Assembly (NCBI GenBank): GCA_037045145.1
Contig: JBAOIA010000011.1
Coordinates: forward strand, 1,960,119-2,024,118
Length of the DNA: 64,000 bases
Origin: Bacteroidia bacterium
Lineage (GTDB): Bacteria; Bacteroidota; Bacteroidia; AKYH767-A; OLB10
Reading direction: 5' to 3'
Shown here: positions 53,475 to 62,658 of the stretch, in pieces
Layout: each line of letters begins with the position of its first letter
Position numbering within the stretch: the first letter of the stretch is position 1
Notes under the pieces: generated by a model
What the model was told of the DNA's origin: nothing
Database searches by the model: none
Seen by the model: only the letters and a program-made list of their open reading frames with translations
Position numbers and translations under genes: made by a program

Positions 53475-56400
53475 ATGGCAAATTTTATATCAGAAGATCA
53501 AATAGAAAAAGCAACCATAGAGGTGTTTGTACACAACCTCGGGTATCGTCATCTCAATTGTATTGATAAAGACTTAACGGGCCGTTTGAATGAAACTGAT
53601 GTCATCATTAAGCCATTGCTAAAGAAAAAGTTGATTGAATTAAATCCAACGCTTCCTGTCTCAGCCATTGAGGAAGCCTACGAACAGCTTTGCCAAACAA
53701 GATTAGATAAAAGTGATCTGATGGCTAATAAAGAAGCCTATGGTCTGATAAAAAATGGAGTACAGGTTGAAATTAATAATGCACAAGGTCGTAAAGAGCC
53801 CGCCACCGTTAAAGTGATTGACTTTAATGAGAAGACAAAGAACGATTACCTGGTAGTTTCACAATTATGGATACAAGGTCAATTTATTCGCAGAAGACCA
53901 GATTTAATAGTATTTGTGAATGGCTTGCCCCTCATTTTCATTGAGCTTAAAAATAGCAACATTGCTCTTCGTAATGCTTACGATGATAATTTGCTCAATT
54001 ACCGTAAAGACATTCCGTTGTTGTTTCATTACAATGCAATATGCATTCTCAGTAATGGTTTAGAAACAAAAGTGGGTAGTTTCAATTCCGGGTATGAGCA
54101 CTTTTTTCATTGGCTAAGAGCGGAGAATGAAAATCAAGTCCCGGATAAAAAACGCATTAAACAATATGGAGTTAGTTTAGACTATGCTGTATTAGGGCTA
54201 TGTGAAAAACAACGATTCCTTGACTACGTAGAAAATTTCATTCTCTACTACAATGATATTGCAAAGATTGCTGCTAAGAACCATCAGTTCCTTGGAGTAA
54301 ACAATGCCATCAGTAATTTCTCACTTCGCTTAGAACACGATGCTGCCGGCACAGACACTGGAAATAAAGGTAAGTTGGGCGTTTTCTGGCATACACAAGG
54401 TAGCGGCAAAAGTTATAGTATGATTTTCTTTGCCCGTAAAGTGTTCAGAAAATTTACCGGCAATTACACCTTCCTGATAGTGACAGACAGAGATGATTTA
54501 GATGGCCAGATATACCGTAATTTCTTGGGTGCAGGTGCATTCAGTAAAGACACCAAATGCAGACCAAAAGATAGCGAAGACCTTAGAGCGATGTTGCAAA
54601 CCAATACACGGTATGTTTTTACACTGATACAGAAATTTCGTTATCCCAAAGGGCAAGCTTATCCTGTATTGTCACTTCGCAACGACATCATTGTTATTAT
54701 AGATGAGGCCCACAGAACACAGTACAAAGACCTGGCTGAAAACATGCGTACAGGTTTGCCAAATGCACAATACATGGCCTTTACTGGCACACCGCTATTG
54801 GGCAGTAAAAAATTGACGCATGAATGGTTTGGAGACAATGTATCTGAATACAACTTCAAACAAAGTATCGAAGATGAGGCTACTGTTCCTCTTTTTTATC
54901 ATAAAAGGGTTCCCGAAGTATTACTTCAAAATGACGATATAGATGATGATCTGGCTGATATTGTAAGTGATGAAAATCTCACGGAGGAACAGCAAATAAA
55001 ATTAGAAAGAGAATTTGCTCAGGAAATGAGTGTGCTCAAAGCAGATGATCGCTTAGAAATAATTGCTAAAGACATCGTCTATCATTTTCCACGCAGAGGC
55101 TATCTTGGTAAAGGCATGGTTGTGACCATTGACAAGTTCACCGCTGTAAAAATGTATGATAAAGTAAAGCGATTGTGGGAAGAAGAAAAGCGGAACATCC
55201 AGCGTCAGATAAACGAAGAAAAGGACAAAGTTGCAAAAGATGATTTGAAGCAGATATTAGAATGGATGCGTAAAACCGATATGGCAGTTATTGTGAGCGA
55301 GGAGGCTGGAGAAGATGAAAAGTTTGAAAGGCAAGGATTAGATATTAAAACGCATAGAAAGCGGATATTGACTGTAGATGAAAACGGTCAGGATTTAGAA
55401 AGCAAATTTAAAGACCCTAAAGATTCACTACAATTGGTTTTTGTATGCAGCATGTGGCTAACAGGTTTTGACGCACCAACTGTTTCTACTCTGTATTTAG
55501 ATAAGCCAATGAAAGACCATACCCTAATGCAAACAATTGCAAGGGCAAATAGGGTTACAGATTTTTTGATAAATACCAAACCCAAGAAAAACGGTTTAAT
55601 AGTAGATTACTACAATGTTTTCCGCAATCTTAAAAAAGCGTTTGCATCATATGGTGGTGGTTCAATTGGAGCCGGTGAAGGGAAAGGTGAAGATGCTCCG
55701 GTTCAGGAAAAAGACCAGTTGTATGTATTGCTGAAAGATGCTATAAATGAATGCAATGAATGGTGTCTAAATATTGGTATTGATTTAAACAACATAAAAG
55801 AATCAAACTTAATCTTTAGCAAACTTAGCCTGTTTGATGAATACGCTGATACTATTGTTGCAAATGATGAACATAGAAAACAGTTCATAGTTTACGACAA
55901 TACCATTGATGCTTTGTACGAAGCATGTAAACCTGAAATATTAGGTCGTAGAAAGGAGTTTCCATTGGCAGCTATTGTTCATTATCTCCGTGAGGTGATT
56001 GATGGCAGGGCTGACAGAGGAAATCTGGACAGTGCTAAAAGAAGAATTGGTCAATTATTAGATGATAGCATTGTTGCTCAGGAAGAAGAGAAATCAAACG
56101 AGCCCCAATTTGAAAATATGGCGGCAGAAGGTCCGGTATATGCTATCAAGGCATGGAAACAAATTGACCTCAGTAAATTAAATATTGAAAAGTTAAGGGA
56201 AGAGTATAAAGAAGCACCTCATAAGAACATTGAAATTTCAGATTTGAGGGCTTTCATATCTGACAAATTACAGCAGATGATGGAGCGAAATACCACCCGT
56301 ACCAGCTTTGCTCAAAAATTACAGGAAATTATTGACCGCTACAATTCCGGCAATGCAAGCAATGAGAGTTATTTCGATGATTTGATGGATTTTGTAGAAA

Positions 56401-56750
56401 AGATGAGAGAGGAAGAAATGAGAGCTGCAAGGGAAGGCATGACCGAGGCGGAACTCGAAATATTCGATTTGATAAAGAAAGAAAATCTTACCAAAGATGA
56501 GGAACAGAAAGTAAAGTTAGCAGCCAAGAACTTGTTACATAAATTGAAAGACGACAAACCAACTGTGTTGATTACAGATTGGTATAAGGATACACAGACA
56601 AGGTTTCAAGTACAAGCTGCAATTAAAAAGGTATTGAACGACACTTTGCCTCAAAGCTATGATAGGGCTGTATATAGTAACAAATGTGATATTGTTTTCG
56701 ATCACTTTTTAATGATGGCACAAAACGGGAATTTCAAGGCTTATGCTTAA
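53475..56750 (+). CDS. hsdR: Type I restriction endonuclease subunit HsdR
   Basis: This 1091 aa motor-nuclease subunit has an N-terminal nuclease domain with D143 in RRPDLIVFV and E157-x-K159 in IFIELKN. Helicase motif I is HTQGSGKSYSM, motif II IIDEAHRTQ, motif III AFTGTPLL and motif VI QTIARANRV. The C-terminal region is helical and binds the HsdM/HsdS core. All key residues are present, so the restriction subunit seems intact even though hsdM is split. It is separated from hsdS by four genes, an unusual order. Confidence 0.95.
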   Translation: MANFISEDQIEKATIEVFVHNLGYRHLNCIDKDLTGRLNETDVIIKPLLKKKLIELNPTLPVSAIEEAYEQLCQTRLDKSDLMANKEAYGLIKNGVQVEINNAQGRKEPATVKVIDFNEKTKNDYLVVSQLWIQGQFIRRRPDLIVFVNGLPLIFIELKNSNIALRNAYDDNLLNYRKDIPLLFHYNAICILSNGLETKVGSFNSGYEHFFHWLRAENENQVPDKKRIKQYGVSLDYAVLGLCEKQRFLDYVENFILYYNDIAKIAAKNHQFLGVNNAISNFSLRLEHDAAGTDTGNKGKLGVFWHTQGSGKSYSMIFFARKVFRKFTGNYTFLIVTDRDDLDGQIYRNFLGAGAFSKDTKCRPKDSEDLRAMLQTNTRYVFTLIQKFRYPKGQAYPVLSLRNDIIVIIDEAHRTQYKDLAENMRTGLPNAQYMAFTGTPLLGSKKLTHEWFGDNVSEYNFKQSIEDEATVPLFYHKRVPEVLLQNDDIDDDLADIVSDENLTEEQQIKLEREFAQEMSVLKADDRLEIIAKDIVYHFPRRGYLGKGMVVTIDKFTAVKMYDKVKRLWEEEKRNIQRQINEEKDKVAKDDLKQILEWMRKTDMAVIVSEEAGEDEKFERQGLDIKTHRKRILTVDENGQDLESKFKDPKDSLQLVFVCSMWLTGFDAPTVSTLYLDKPMKDHTLMQTIARANRVTDFLINTKPKKNGLIVDYYNVFRNLKKAFASYGGGSIGAGEGKGEDAPVQEKDQLYVLLKDAINECNEWCLNIGIDLNNIKESNLIFSKLSLFDEYADTIVANDEHRKQFIVYDNTIDALYEACKPEILGRRKEFPLAAIVHYLREVIDGRADRGNLDSAKRRIGQLLDDSIVAQEEEKSNEPQFENMAAEGPVYAIKAWKQIDLSKLNIEKLREEYKEAPHKNIEISDLRAFISDKLQQMMERNTTRTSFAQKLQEIIDRYNSGNASNESYFDDLMDFVEKMREEEMRAAREGMTEAELEIFDLIKKENLTKDEEQKVKLAAKNLLHKLKDDKPTVLITDWYKDTQTRFQVQAAIKKVLNDTLPQSYDRAVYSNKCDIVFDHFLMMAQNGNFKAYA

Positions 56751-56767
56751 CACATAATAAAAAAAAC

Positions 56768-57676
56768 ATGGCATTATACACTAACCAAACTGGCAAACTA
56801 AAAGAGGTAAAAGAAAAACCTTTTAAACTGGAGAAAGACATTCAAAAAGTCTTTGAGGAAAACCTGTCTGCCATCATGGGGCTTGTATTGGTTAAAAGCG
56901 AGTTCACCATTAAAAATAAGCGGATAGACACATTGGCTTATGATCCACAGGCATGTGCCTTTATCATTATAGAATACAAAAGGGATAAAAACATCAGTGT
57001 TGTTGACCAGGGCTTTACTTACCTCAGCTTGATGCTGGAAAACAAAGCTGATTTTATTGTGGAGTACAATGAAAGCCTCCGGCAAAATATGAAAAGAGAA
57101 GATGTGGATTGGAGCCAGACAAGGGTTGCTTTTGTATCAACAAATTTTACCGAAAACCAAGTTCAGGCAACAAACTTTAAAGACATTGCCATTGAGTTAT
57201 GGGAAGTAAAACAATTTGACAATGATACCATCATTATCAATCCAATTAAAAAATCGAATGCAGCAGAAAGTATAAAACCATTAACCCAAAATAAAGAAGC
57301 ACTCAAAAAAGTAACAGAAGAAATAAAGGTGTACACCGAAGAAGAACACATCCAAAAGACAACCGAACTGATTGCCGAACTCTATCAAAAATTCAGGCAG
57401 GGAGTTATACAATTAGCAGATGACATTGAGATTAAGCCCAAGAAAATGGAAATCGGTTTTCGTAAAGACAGCAAAGTATTTGCGGATATATGCATTTTGA
57501 AAAACTCTCTTAAAATATGGATCAACCTAAAAAAGGGAAAGTTAGATGACGCCAAGAAATTGGCAGAAGACGTATCAGAAAAAGGACATTGGGGCAATGG
57601 AGATTATCAGATACAGGTTGAAACAGACAAAGACCTTGAATACATAATGAGTTTGATAAAACAAGCAATAAAATAA
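56768..57676 (+). CDS. RecB-like PD-(D/E)xK nuclease with DUF5655 tail
   Basis: This 302 aa protein has an N-terminal nuclease core: E30 in the first helix, D54 in KRIDTLAYD, E69-x-K71 in IIIEYKRD, and Q81-x3-Y85 in DQGFTYL, the RecB-family motif. The C-terminal part (about 180-302) matches DUF5655 (FRKDSKVFADICILKNSLKIWINL). The argonaute gene starts 18 bp downstream on the same transcript. Long-B argonautes are known to use adjacent RecB-like nucleases as effectors, which makes this the prime partner candidate. That link is inferred from position and motifs. Confidence 0.8.
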   Translation: MALYTNQTGKLKEVKEKPFKLEKDIQKVFEENLSAIMGLVLVKSEFTIKNKRIDTLAYDPQACAFIIIEYKRDKNISVVDQGFTYLSLMLENKADFIVEYNESLRQNMKREDVDWSQTRVAFVSTNFTENQVQATNFKDIAIELWEVKQFDNDTIIINPIKKSNAAESIKPLTQNKEALKKVTEEIKVYTEEEHIQKTTELIAELYQKFRQGVIQLADDIEIKPKKMEIGFRKDSKVFADICILKNSLKIWINLKKGKLDDAKKLAEDVSEKGHWGNGDYQIQVETDKDLEYIMSLIKQAIK

Positions 57677-57694
57677 TGAATTAAATACAAGCCG

Positions 57695-59773
57695 ATGCAG
57701 CAAGAATTACTCTTAAATATCATCCCGTTTAACCCGCCAGCAGGGAAACAAACATTTGCCTTTTACAAGCAAAAGCAGGAAGGTTATTTTCCTGTGTTCA
57801 AAGATGATTTGCAAGGGCTTCTTGATGATAAGTTCACTCCATTAGAATTGCTGGAGTTGCAAAAGCTGTACACCGATTTTCAACCGGCAAAAGACGATGC
57901 AATAGAATTGGATATTGATTTGTCAGTTTCTACAAGGTTTGCCAACCACTATTACCGCTACCTCATTAGAAATTACTTTGAAGGTATTGCAGACATCATG
58001 CACGAAAATTTCACCAGTGAAACAGAAGTATGGTTTCACAACTCTGATAAAAGCACTGCAAAATACAAAGTGTACAATCAGTTTACAATAAAGGTGCAGT
58101 TTGCCAGGGTGAGTGATAAACCTGAATTGGTGCTTTCTTATGATGGCACTACCAAAGTATTTGCAAAGCCTGTTTCTGAGATTTACAACTTCAATACGAA
58201 CCTATACAATTGGATTGTTTGCAACGGTGTCATCTACAAATGGAAATACAGACCGGCAGAAGTAATCAACCAGCCACAGAATTGTTATCCAATTCTGAGT
58301 AATGAACTCAAACCACATTTGGAAATAGCTTTTGATGTGCCGGACTTAAAAAACCGTTATCCGAAGTACCTCGGTTTTCTACAAGATTTTTACAACAAGT
58401 ATTTAAACAAGGATGCTTTCCGCAGCATCATACCCATAACGGATGAAGGTTTTTATAAACCCAAAGCCGACCAGTTCAGGGTGATTAATTCAACATCCAA
58501 CGATTTGTTGTATGCTGGCGGCAAAACAGGCAAAGAGCCAAAGAAAGACTTTAAATCCAAAGGCCCTTATCAGTTACCAAAAAAGCCAAGCAACTTTAAA
58601 TTCTTCTTCATTTACCAGGCTGCTGATAAGGCAACCGCTGTTACTGAATTATACCGCTACCTGCATACTGGCTATAAAGATGATCGGTTCCCTTTCCCAA
58701 AAATGCAGGATTACATCAAAGTTCCATTTGAGTTAGATATTTCAAAGAATGTTGAATTTGATACAGTAGAAAACGCAGTAGCTACAATTAAGAATGCAGT
58801 TAAAAATGCAGAGTGGCTTCCTGATACACAGTACATGGCTTTATTTGTTAACCCTGTACCCAAGTTGGAAAAGGATGAATCAAGAAAGAACATCTACTAC
58901 AAAATCAAAGAAATCTTATTGTATGAAGGTGTGCTTTCGCAGGTAATTAAAAGCGAACACCTGTATAAGAACGGAAAGCCCAATTCATTTTTCAATACCT
59001 TTTTACCACACATCGAAATTGCCATGCTGGCAAAATTGGGCGGTGTACCCTGGCGGTTGAACCGGCCAACCAATAATGAATTGATTGTGGGTGTAGGAGC
59101 ATTTTATTCTGTTACCAGCAAATCAAGATTTGTAGGTTCAGCTTTCTGTTTCAATAACGAAGGTATTTTCAAAGGCTTTGACTGTTTTAAAGGACATGAT
59201 ACCATAAGTCTTGCAGGTTCTATCAGGGAGGCAGTGGCTAAGTTCATTGCAGTCAATTACACCGCTTCGAGGCTCATTATTCATTTCTATAAAGACATTG
59301 GTAAAAAGGAATTAGAACCAATCCTGAAGACATTACATACACTGGGCTTGAACATCCCTGTAATTGTTGTAACCATCAATAAAACGGAAAGCAAAGAACT
59401 CATAGGGTTTGATTTAAAGGATAGTGAAAACCTGATGCCGTATAGTGGCACAATACTGAAAGTGGGCAAATCGGAATACCTGTTATTCAACAACACCCGT
59501 TACGATGCAGCAGCAAAACCGGCACAGAAAGAATATCATTTTCCGGTTAAGATTGCCCTGTCATGCACAGTTGAAGGCATGTTGGATGATATGAATTTGG
59601 TGGAGCAATTAATAGATCAGGTTTACCAGTTCAGCAGAATGTATTGGAAAAGCACCAATCAACAGAGCTTACCGGTTACCATAAAATACCCTGAAATGGT
59701 GGCAGAAATCTACCCCTACTTTCAGCATGAAAAACTATCACCCTTCGGGCAGGAAAGCCTTTGGTTTTTATAA
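57695..59773 (+). CDS. Prokaryotic Argonaute, long type, predicted catalytically inactive
   Basis: This 692 aa protein ends in the hydrophobic ESLWFL expected of Argonautes. Its MID domain shows Y401, K405, Q416 and a downstream Lys near 447, the Y-K-Q-K set that anchors a guide 5'-phosphate, and the hallmark LAKLGGVPWRL. The PIWI domain begins IVGVGAFYS, where Gly468 replaces the first catalytic Asp. The strand RLIIHFYKDI and the late motif PVTIKYPEMVAEI follow. The N-terminal 380 residues have space for N and possibly a PAZ domain, but I cannot place them. Missing the first Asp predicts guide-directed binding without slicing, as in long-B members. Confidence 0.88.
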   Translation: MQQELLLNIIPFNPPAGKQTFAFYKQKQEGYFPVFKDDLQGLLDDKFTPLELLELQKLYTDFQPAKDDAIELDIDLSVSTRFANHYYRYLIRNYFEGIADIMHENFTSETEVWFHNSDKSTAKYKVYNQFTIKVQFARVSDKPELVLSYDGTTKVFAKPVSEIYNFNTNLYNWIVCNGVIYKWKYRPAEVINQPQNCYPILSNELKPHLEIAFDVPDLKNRYPKYLGFLQDFYNKYLNKDAFRSIIPITDEGFYKPKADQFRVINSTSNDLLYAGGKTGKEPKKDFKSKGPYQLPKKPSNFKFFFIYQAADKATAVTELYRYLHTGYKDDRFPFPKMQDYIKVPFELDISKNVEFDTVENAVATIKNAVKNAEWLPDTQYMALFVNPVPKLEKDESRKNIYYKIKEILLYEGVLSQVIKSEHLYKNGKPNSFFNTFLPHIEIAMLAKLGGVPWRLNRPTNNELIVGVGAFYSVTSKSRFVGSAFCFNNEGIFKGFDCFKGHDTISLAGSIREAVAKFIAVNYTASRLIIHFYKDIGKKELEPILKTLHTLGLNIPVIVVTINKTESKELIGFDLKDSENLMPYSGTILKVGKSEYLLFNNTRYDAAAKPAQKEYHFPVKIALSCTVEGMLDDMNLVEQLIDQVYQFSRMYWKSTNQQSLPVTIKYPEMVAEIYPYFQHEKLSPFGQESLWFL

Positions 59774-59785
59774 AACAGTAATAGA

Positions 59786-59911
59786 ATGAAAATGAGCAGA
59801 ACAAAAAATACCCAGCATTTCAATAATATTTTCATCAATGCAGATACAGTGCACAGGTGTGTATTTACTTTGCTCCATAATCTTAAAAACGTAATTATAT
59901 GGACTCATTAA
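59786..59911 (+). CDS. Possible 41-aa small ORF
   Basis: An ATG-started frame of 41 codons fills the 125 bp gap after the argonaute gene and overlaps the vWA gene start by 13 bp. No family or motif is seen. It may be chance; the gap could equally be an untranslated leader of the next block. Confidence 0.15.
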   Translation: MKMSRTKNTQHFNNIFINADTVHRCVFTLLHNLKNVIIWTH

Positions 59912-60558
59912 ACGACTTCTTAATTCAAAAACCAAGACCACTCCCTGTTATTGTTGCAGTAGACAGAAGTGGCAGTATGGGAACAAATGGTAAAATAGAT
60001 GCCTTAAACATCGCACTAAAAGATTTTATTAATTCAATAAAGGACGAAGACAGCAACAAGGCAGAAATACACATTTCTTTATTCAGCTTCGGGGGTGAAA
60101 GTGCAACTTGTGATATCCCGTTAACACCAATTAGCCAAGTAAACACACCGGCTTACCAGGCACAAGGCAGGACCCCTATGGGTGGTGCGTTTACAATGTT
60201 AAAAGAACTAATAGAAGACAAAGTACAAATACCATCAAGATCTTATAAACCTACAATAGTTTTATTGACTGATGGAATTCCGACTGATGATTTTCTTTCT
60301 CCAATGAATGACCTTATTAATGATGGTCGGTCTTCAAAAGCCTTCCGTATTGCTATGGCAATTGGTGATGACGCAGACCATAATATGCTATCAAAATTTG
60401 TAAGCTCACCTGAATATTTGGTTTTGGGTGAAAGTGCAAGAGATATAAGGAAGTTTTTCAGGTTCGTAACAATGTCTGTTACCCAGCGAATGAAAAGTCA
60501 AACACCGGATATGCAGCAAATTCCACAAATGCCTGATGACGAAACTCTTGATTTCTAA
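59899..60558 (+). CDS. TerY-like von Willebrand factor A protein
   Basis: This 219 aa vWA protein has a complete MIDAS: DRSGSMG (DxSxS) near residue 22, the Thr in GRTPMGGAF and Asp in LLTDGIPTDDF. It matches TerY-type vWA proteins. With the PP2C gene overlapping its stop (TAATG) and the kinase after that, it forms the TerY-P triad described in comparative genomic studies of the tellurium-resistance/stress system. It may be the phosphorylated scaffold of the triad. Confidence 0.88.
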   Translation: MDSLNDFLIQKPRPLPVIVAVDRSGSMGTNGKIDALNIALKDFINSIKDEDSNKAEIHISLFSFGGESATCDIPLTPISQVNTPAYQAQGRTPMGGAFTMLKELIEDKVQIPSRSYKPTIVLLTDGIPTDDFLSPMNDLINDGRSSKAFRIAMAIGDDADHNMLSKFVSSPEYLVLGESARDIRKFFRFVTMSVTQRMKSQTPDMQQIPQMPDDETLDF

Positions 60559-61265
60559 TGGAGTTGAAAACTACAATCATACAAGCAAGTATCCGTGGCG
60601 ATAAACATGAAGCTATTCCCAATCAAGACTATATAAACGTCTTTGAGAATGATGAATTTCTGATAACCACAGTTTCAGATGGATTAGGTTCATCTAAAAA
60701 TTCGTTAGAAGGAGCACAAATTGCTTGTAAGAGTGTAATTGATGAAATACAAAATTTTCAACTTTCGTCTGAACTTCAATTCCTCAGTAATAAGATAAAA
60801 GAAAGGTGGAAAAAGGAAATAGAATCAATTTCCAGCATTATAAGTGATTATCGAACTACCAACTCCTTTATAGCTGTTTTCAAAAAGGAAAAGAAAATAA
60901 TTGTTGGTCAGATAGGTGATGTTCTGGTTTCGCTTAGAATGGATGGTTTATTCCGCTATTTAGAAACAACAAGTAAAGATTTCTCTAATGAGACCGTTTG
61001 CCTTGGTTCTGGTAGAGATGAAAATTTCAAACTGGCCTTATTTGAATTTGGGCACACATTTGATTTTTTGATTGCAACTGATGGCATTGCTGACGAATTA
61101 CAAACAGAAAAAATTGAAACATTGCATGACTATTTTAAAAATAAATTTCAAAATATTGAAGTATCAAGAAGAAATGATGCTTTAAAATGTGATTTAGAAG
61201 AATTCCTAAACGAAAAAAACAATGATGATAAATCAATGATTTTCATCTGGTCAAATAAAAATTAA
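60558..61265 (+). CDS. PP2C-type protein phosphatase of the TerY-P triad
   Basis: This 235 aa protein has the PP2C fold elements: a metal-binding Asp in NQDYINVF, VSDGLGSSKNSLEGAQ (DGxGxxxxS form), the central VGQIGDVLVSL and the late ATDGIADEL. A second metal Asp lies in NNDDKSMIFIW. It presumably removes the phosphate put on by the next gene's kinase. It follows the vWA gene with a 1 bp overlap and precedes the kinase with no gap. Confidence 0.87.
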   Translation: MELKTTIIQASIRGDKHEAIPNQDYINVFENDEFLITTVSDGLGSSKNSLEGAQIACKSVIDEIQNFQLSSELQFLSNKIKERWKKEIESISSIISDYRTTNSFIAVFKKEKKIIVGQIGDVLVSLRMDGLFRYLETTSKDFSNETVCLGSGRDENFKLALFEFGHTFDFLIATDGIADELQTEKIETLHDYFKNKFQNIEVSRRNDALKCDLEEFLNEKNNDDKSMIFIWSNKN

Positions 61266-62657
61266 ATGAACGTAGTAGATTCAAAAAATATCAGTTACGA
61301 AGTGCTTGAAAAACTTGGTGAAGGTTCTCAAGGTGTCACCTATTTGCTAAAAGACAAAAAGCACATTGTTAAACTTTTCAACCAAAGTTTTGATGACAAT
61401 ACAACCAAATCCAAAATTAATTTCCTAATAAATTTAGGGTTAGATAAAAAAGTGTTTGCAGTTCCGTTAAGACAAATTACACAACCAAAGAATGGTTACG
61501 TATCTGAATTTGCATCTGGAATGATTCCCTTGTCATCATTAAAACTTGGAACAGAAAATACAAATCTTGCAGAATGGTATTTGTCATCAGGGGGTTTATT
61601 AAAAAGATACAATGTTCTTATTCGATTAGCAGCATTATTGAGAGCATTACACAGTAAGGGTCTCGCCTATTGTGATCTATCACCTAACAATGTTTTTATA
61701 TCTGAAAAGTCTGAATCAGATAATGTTTTTTTAATTGACTTAGACAATCTCAGGTATAAAACAAGTATAGTAAATAACATCTACACCCCTTTCTATGGTG
61801 CACCTGAAGTTATTTCTAATAATGCTCCTAATACAACCATGTCCGACTGTTTTTCATTTGCTGTATTGGCTTATGAACTGCTCACATTAAACCACCCTTT
61901 AATTGGCGATTATGTTTCTGAAGGTGAACCAGAACTGGAAGAAGAAGCCTTAAAAGGTAAATTACCCTGGGTTGACCATTCTGAAGACCACACCAATGAA
62001 AGGACTACCGGCCTACCCTCAGAAAAAGTAATGCCCGAAAAACTCCTAAATCTTTTCAGGAAGAATTTTGAAGAAGGGCTAAATAATTCTCTTGAAAGAC
62101 CAAGTATGGCAGAATGGTTTGACATGCTAAATCTTGCATTAAATGAGCTTCTGAGATGTGGTAACATCAATTGCAATCTTAGATACCCATACAACAATTC
62201 AAAAAATTGCAATTTCTGTGGACAAGCACCTCAAAAAGTGACTCGTATTCAAATGAGAAGATGGGAGGAAATTGAATATTATGATGAGAAAACACACGAA
62301 GTAAAACAGCAGTTCTGCTTACAACCGGAAGTTTATGATGAAATTTTAATTGATGAAAACACTCCAAAGGAAATTGCTGCCTTCAATTTTCTTTTAACCG
62401 AAATAGAGCCATTAGCTCCCCTTTTAAAAATTGAGTACTTGAAGGAAAAGGATGAATTAAAAATTTTACTTACACCATTAAATGGTGTAAAGTTCAATAT
62501 AAGTCCCCGCAATGGGTTGTCTGAAGGTGGCAAAACCATTCTTCTTGACACCCCAAAGAAAATAAGGGTAGTTGATGCTACCCAACAGGACAAACAAAAA
62601 TATATGCTTCACTTGAAAGACTTAAACACTCCACAAAGGGTGCTAACAATAGATTAA
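61266..62657 (+). CDS. Ser/Thr protein kinase with C-terminal zinc ribbon, TerY-P triad
   Basis: This 463 aa protein has a kinase domain (about 10-290): G-loop LGEGSQG (17-23), Lys36, catalytic loop YCDLSPNN with D137, and D158-L-D160 in place of DFG. APE is at 179-181. A C4 zinc ribbon (C298, C303, C315, C318) follows, then a beta-rich tail. HRD is replaced by YCD and the activation segment is short, but the core catalytic residues are present, so activity is plausible. The Zn ribbon is typical of TerY-P kinases. The next gene starts 1 bp after its stop. Confidence 0.9.
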   Translation: MNVVDSKNISYEVLEKLGEGSQGVTYLLKDKKHIVKLFNQSFDDNTTKSKINFLINLGLDKKVFAVPLRQITQPKNGYVSEFASGMIPLSSLKLGTENTNLAEWYLSSGGLLKRYNVLIRLAALLRALHSKGLAYCDLSPNNVFISEKSESDNVFLIDLDNLRYKTSIVNNIYTPFYGAPEVISNNAPNTTMSDCFSFAVLAYELLTLNHPLIGDYVSEGEPELEEEALKGKLPWVDHSEDHTNERTTGLPSEKVMPEKLLNLFRKNFEEGLNNSLERPSMAEWFDMLNLALNELLRCGNINCNLRYPYNNSKNCNFCGQAPQKVTRIQMRRWEEIEYYDEKTHEVKQQFCLQPEVYDEILIDENTPKEIAAFNFLLTEIEPLAPLLKIEYLKEKDELKILLTPLNGVKFNISPRNGLSEGGKTILLDTPKKIRVVDATQQDKQKYMLHLKDLNTPQRVLTID

Positions 62658-62658
62658 T

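Noticed and set aside
57695..59773. PIWI-RE family assignment for the argonaute
   Set aside because: PIWI-RE proteins are longer and come with a DinG-type helicase; here the MID Y-K-Q-K set and the KLGGVPW motif fit a classical long argonaute.
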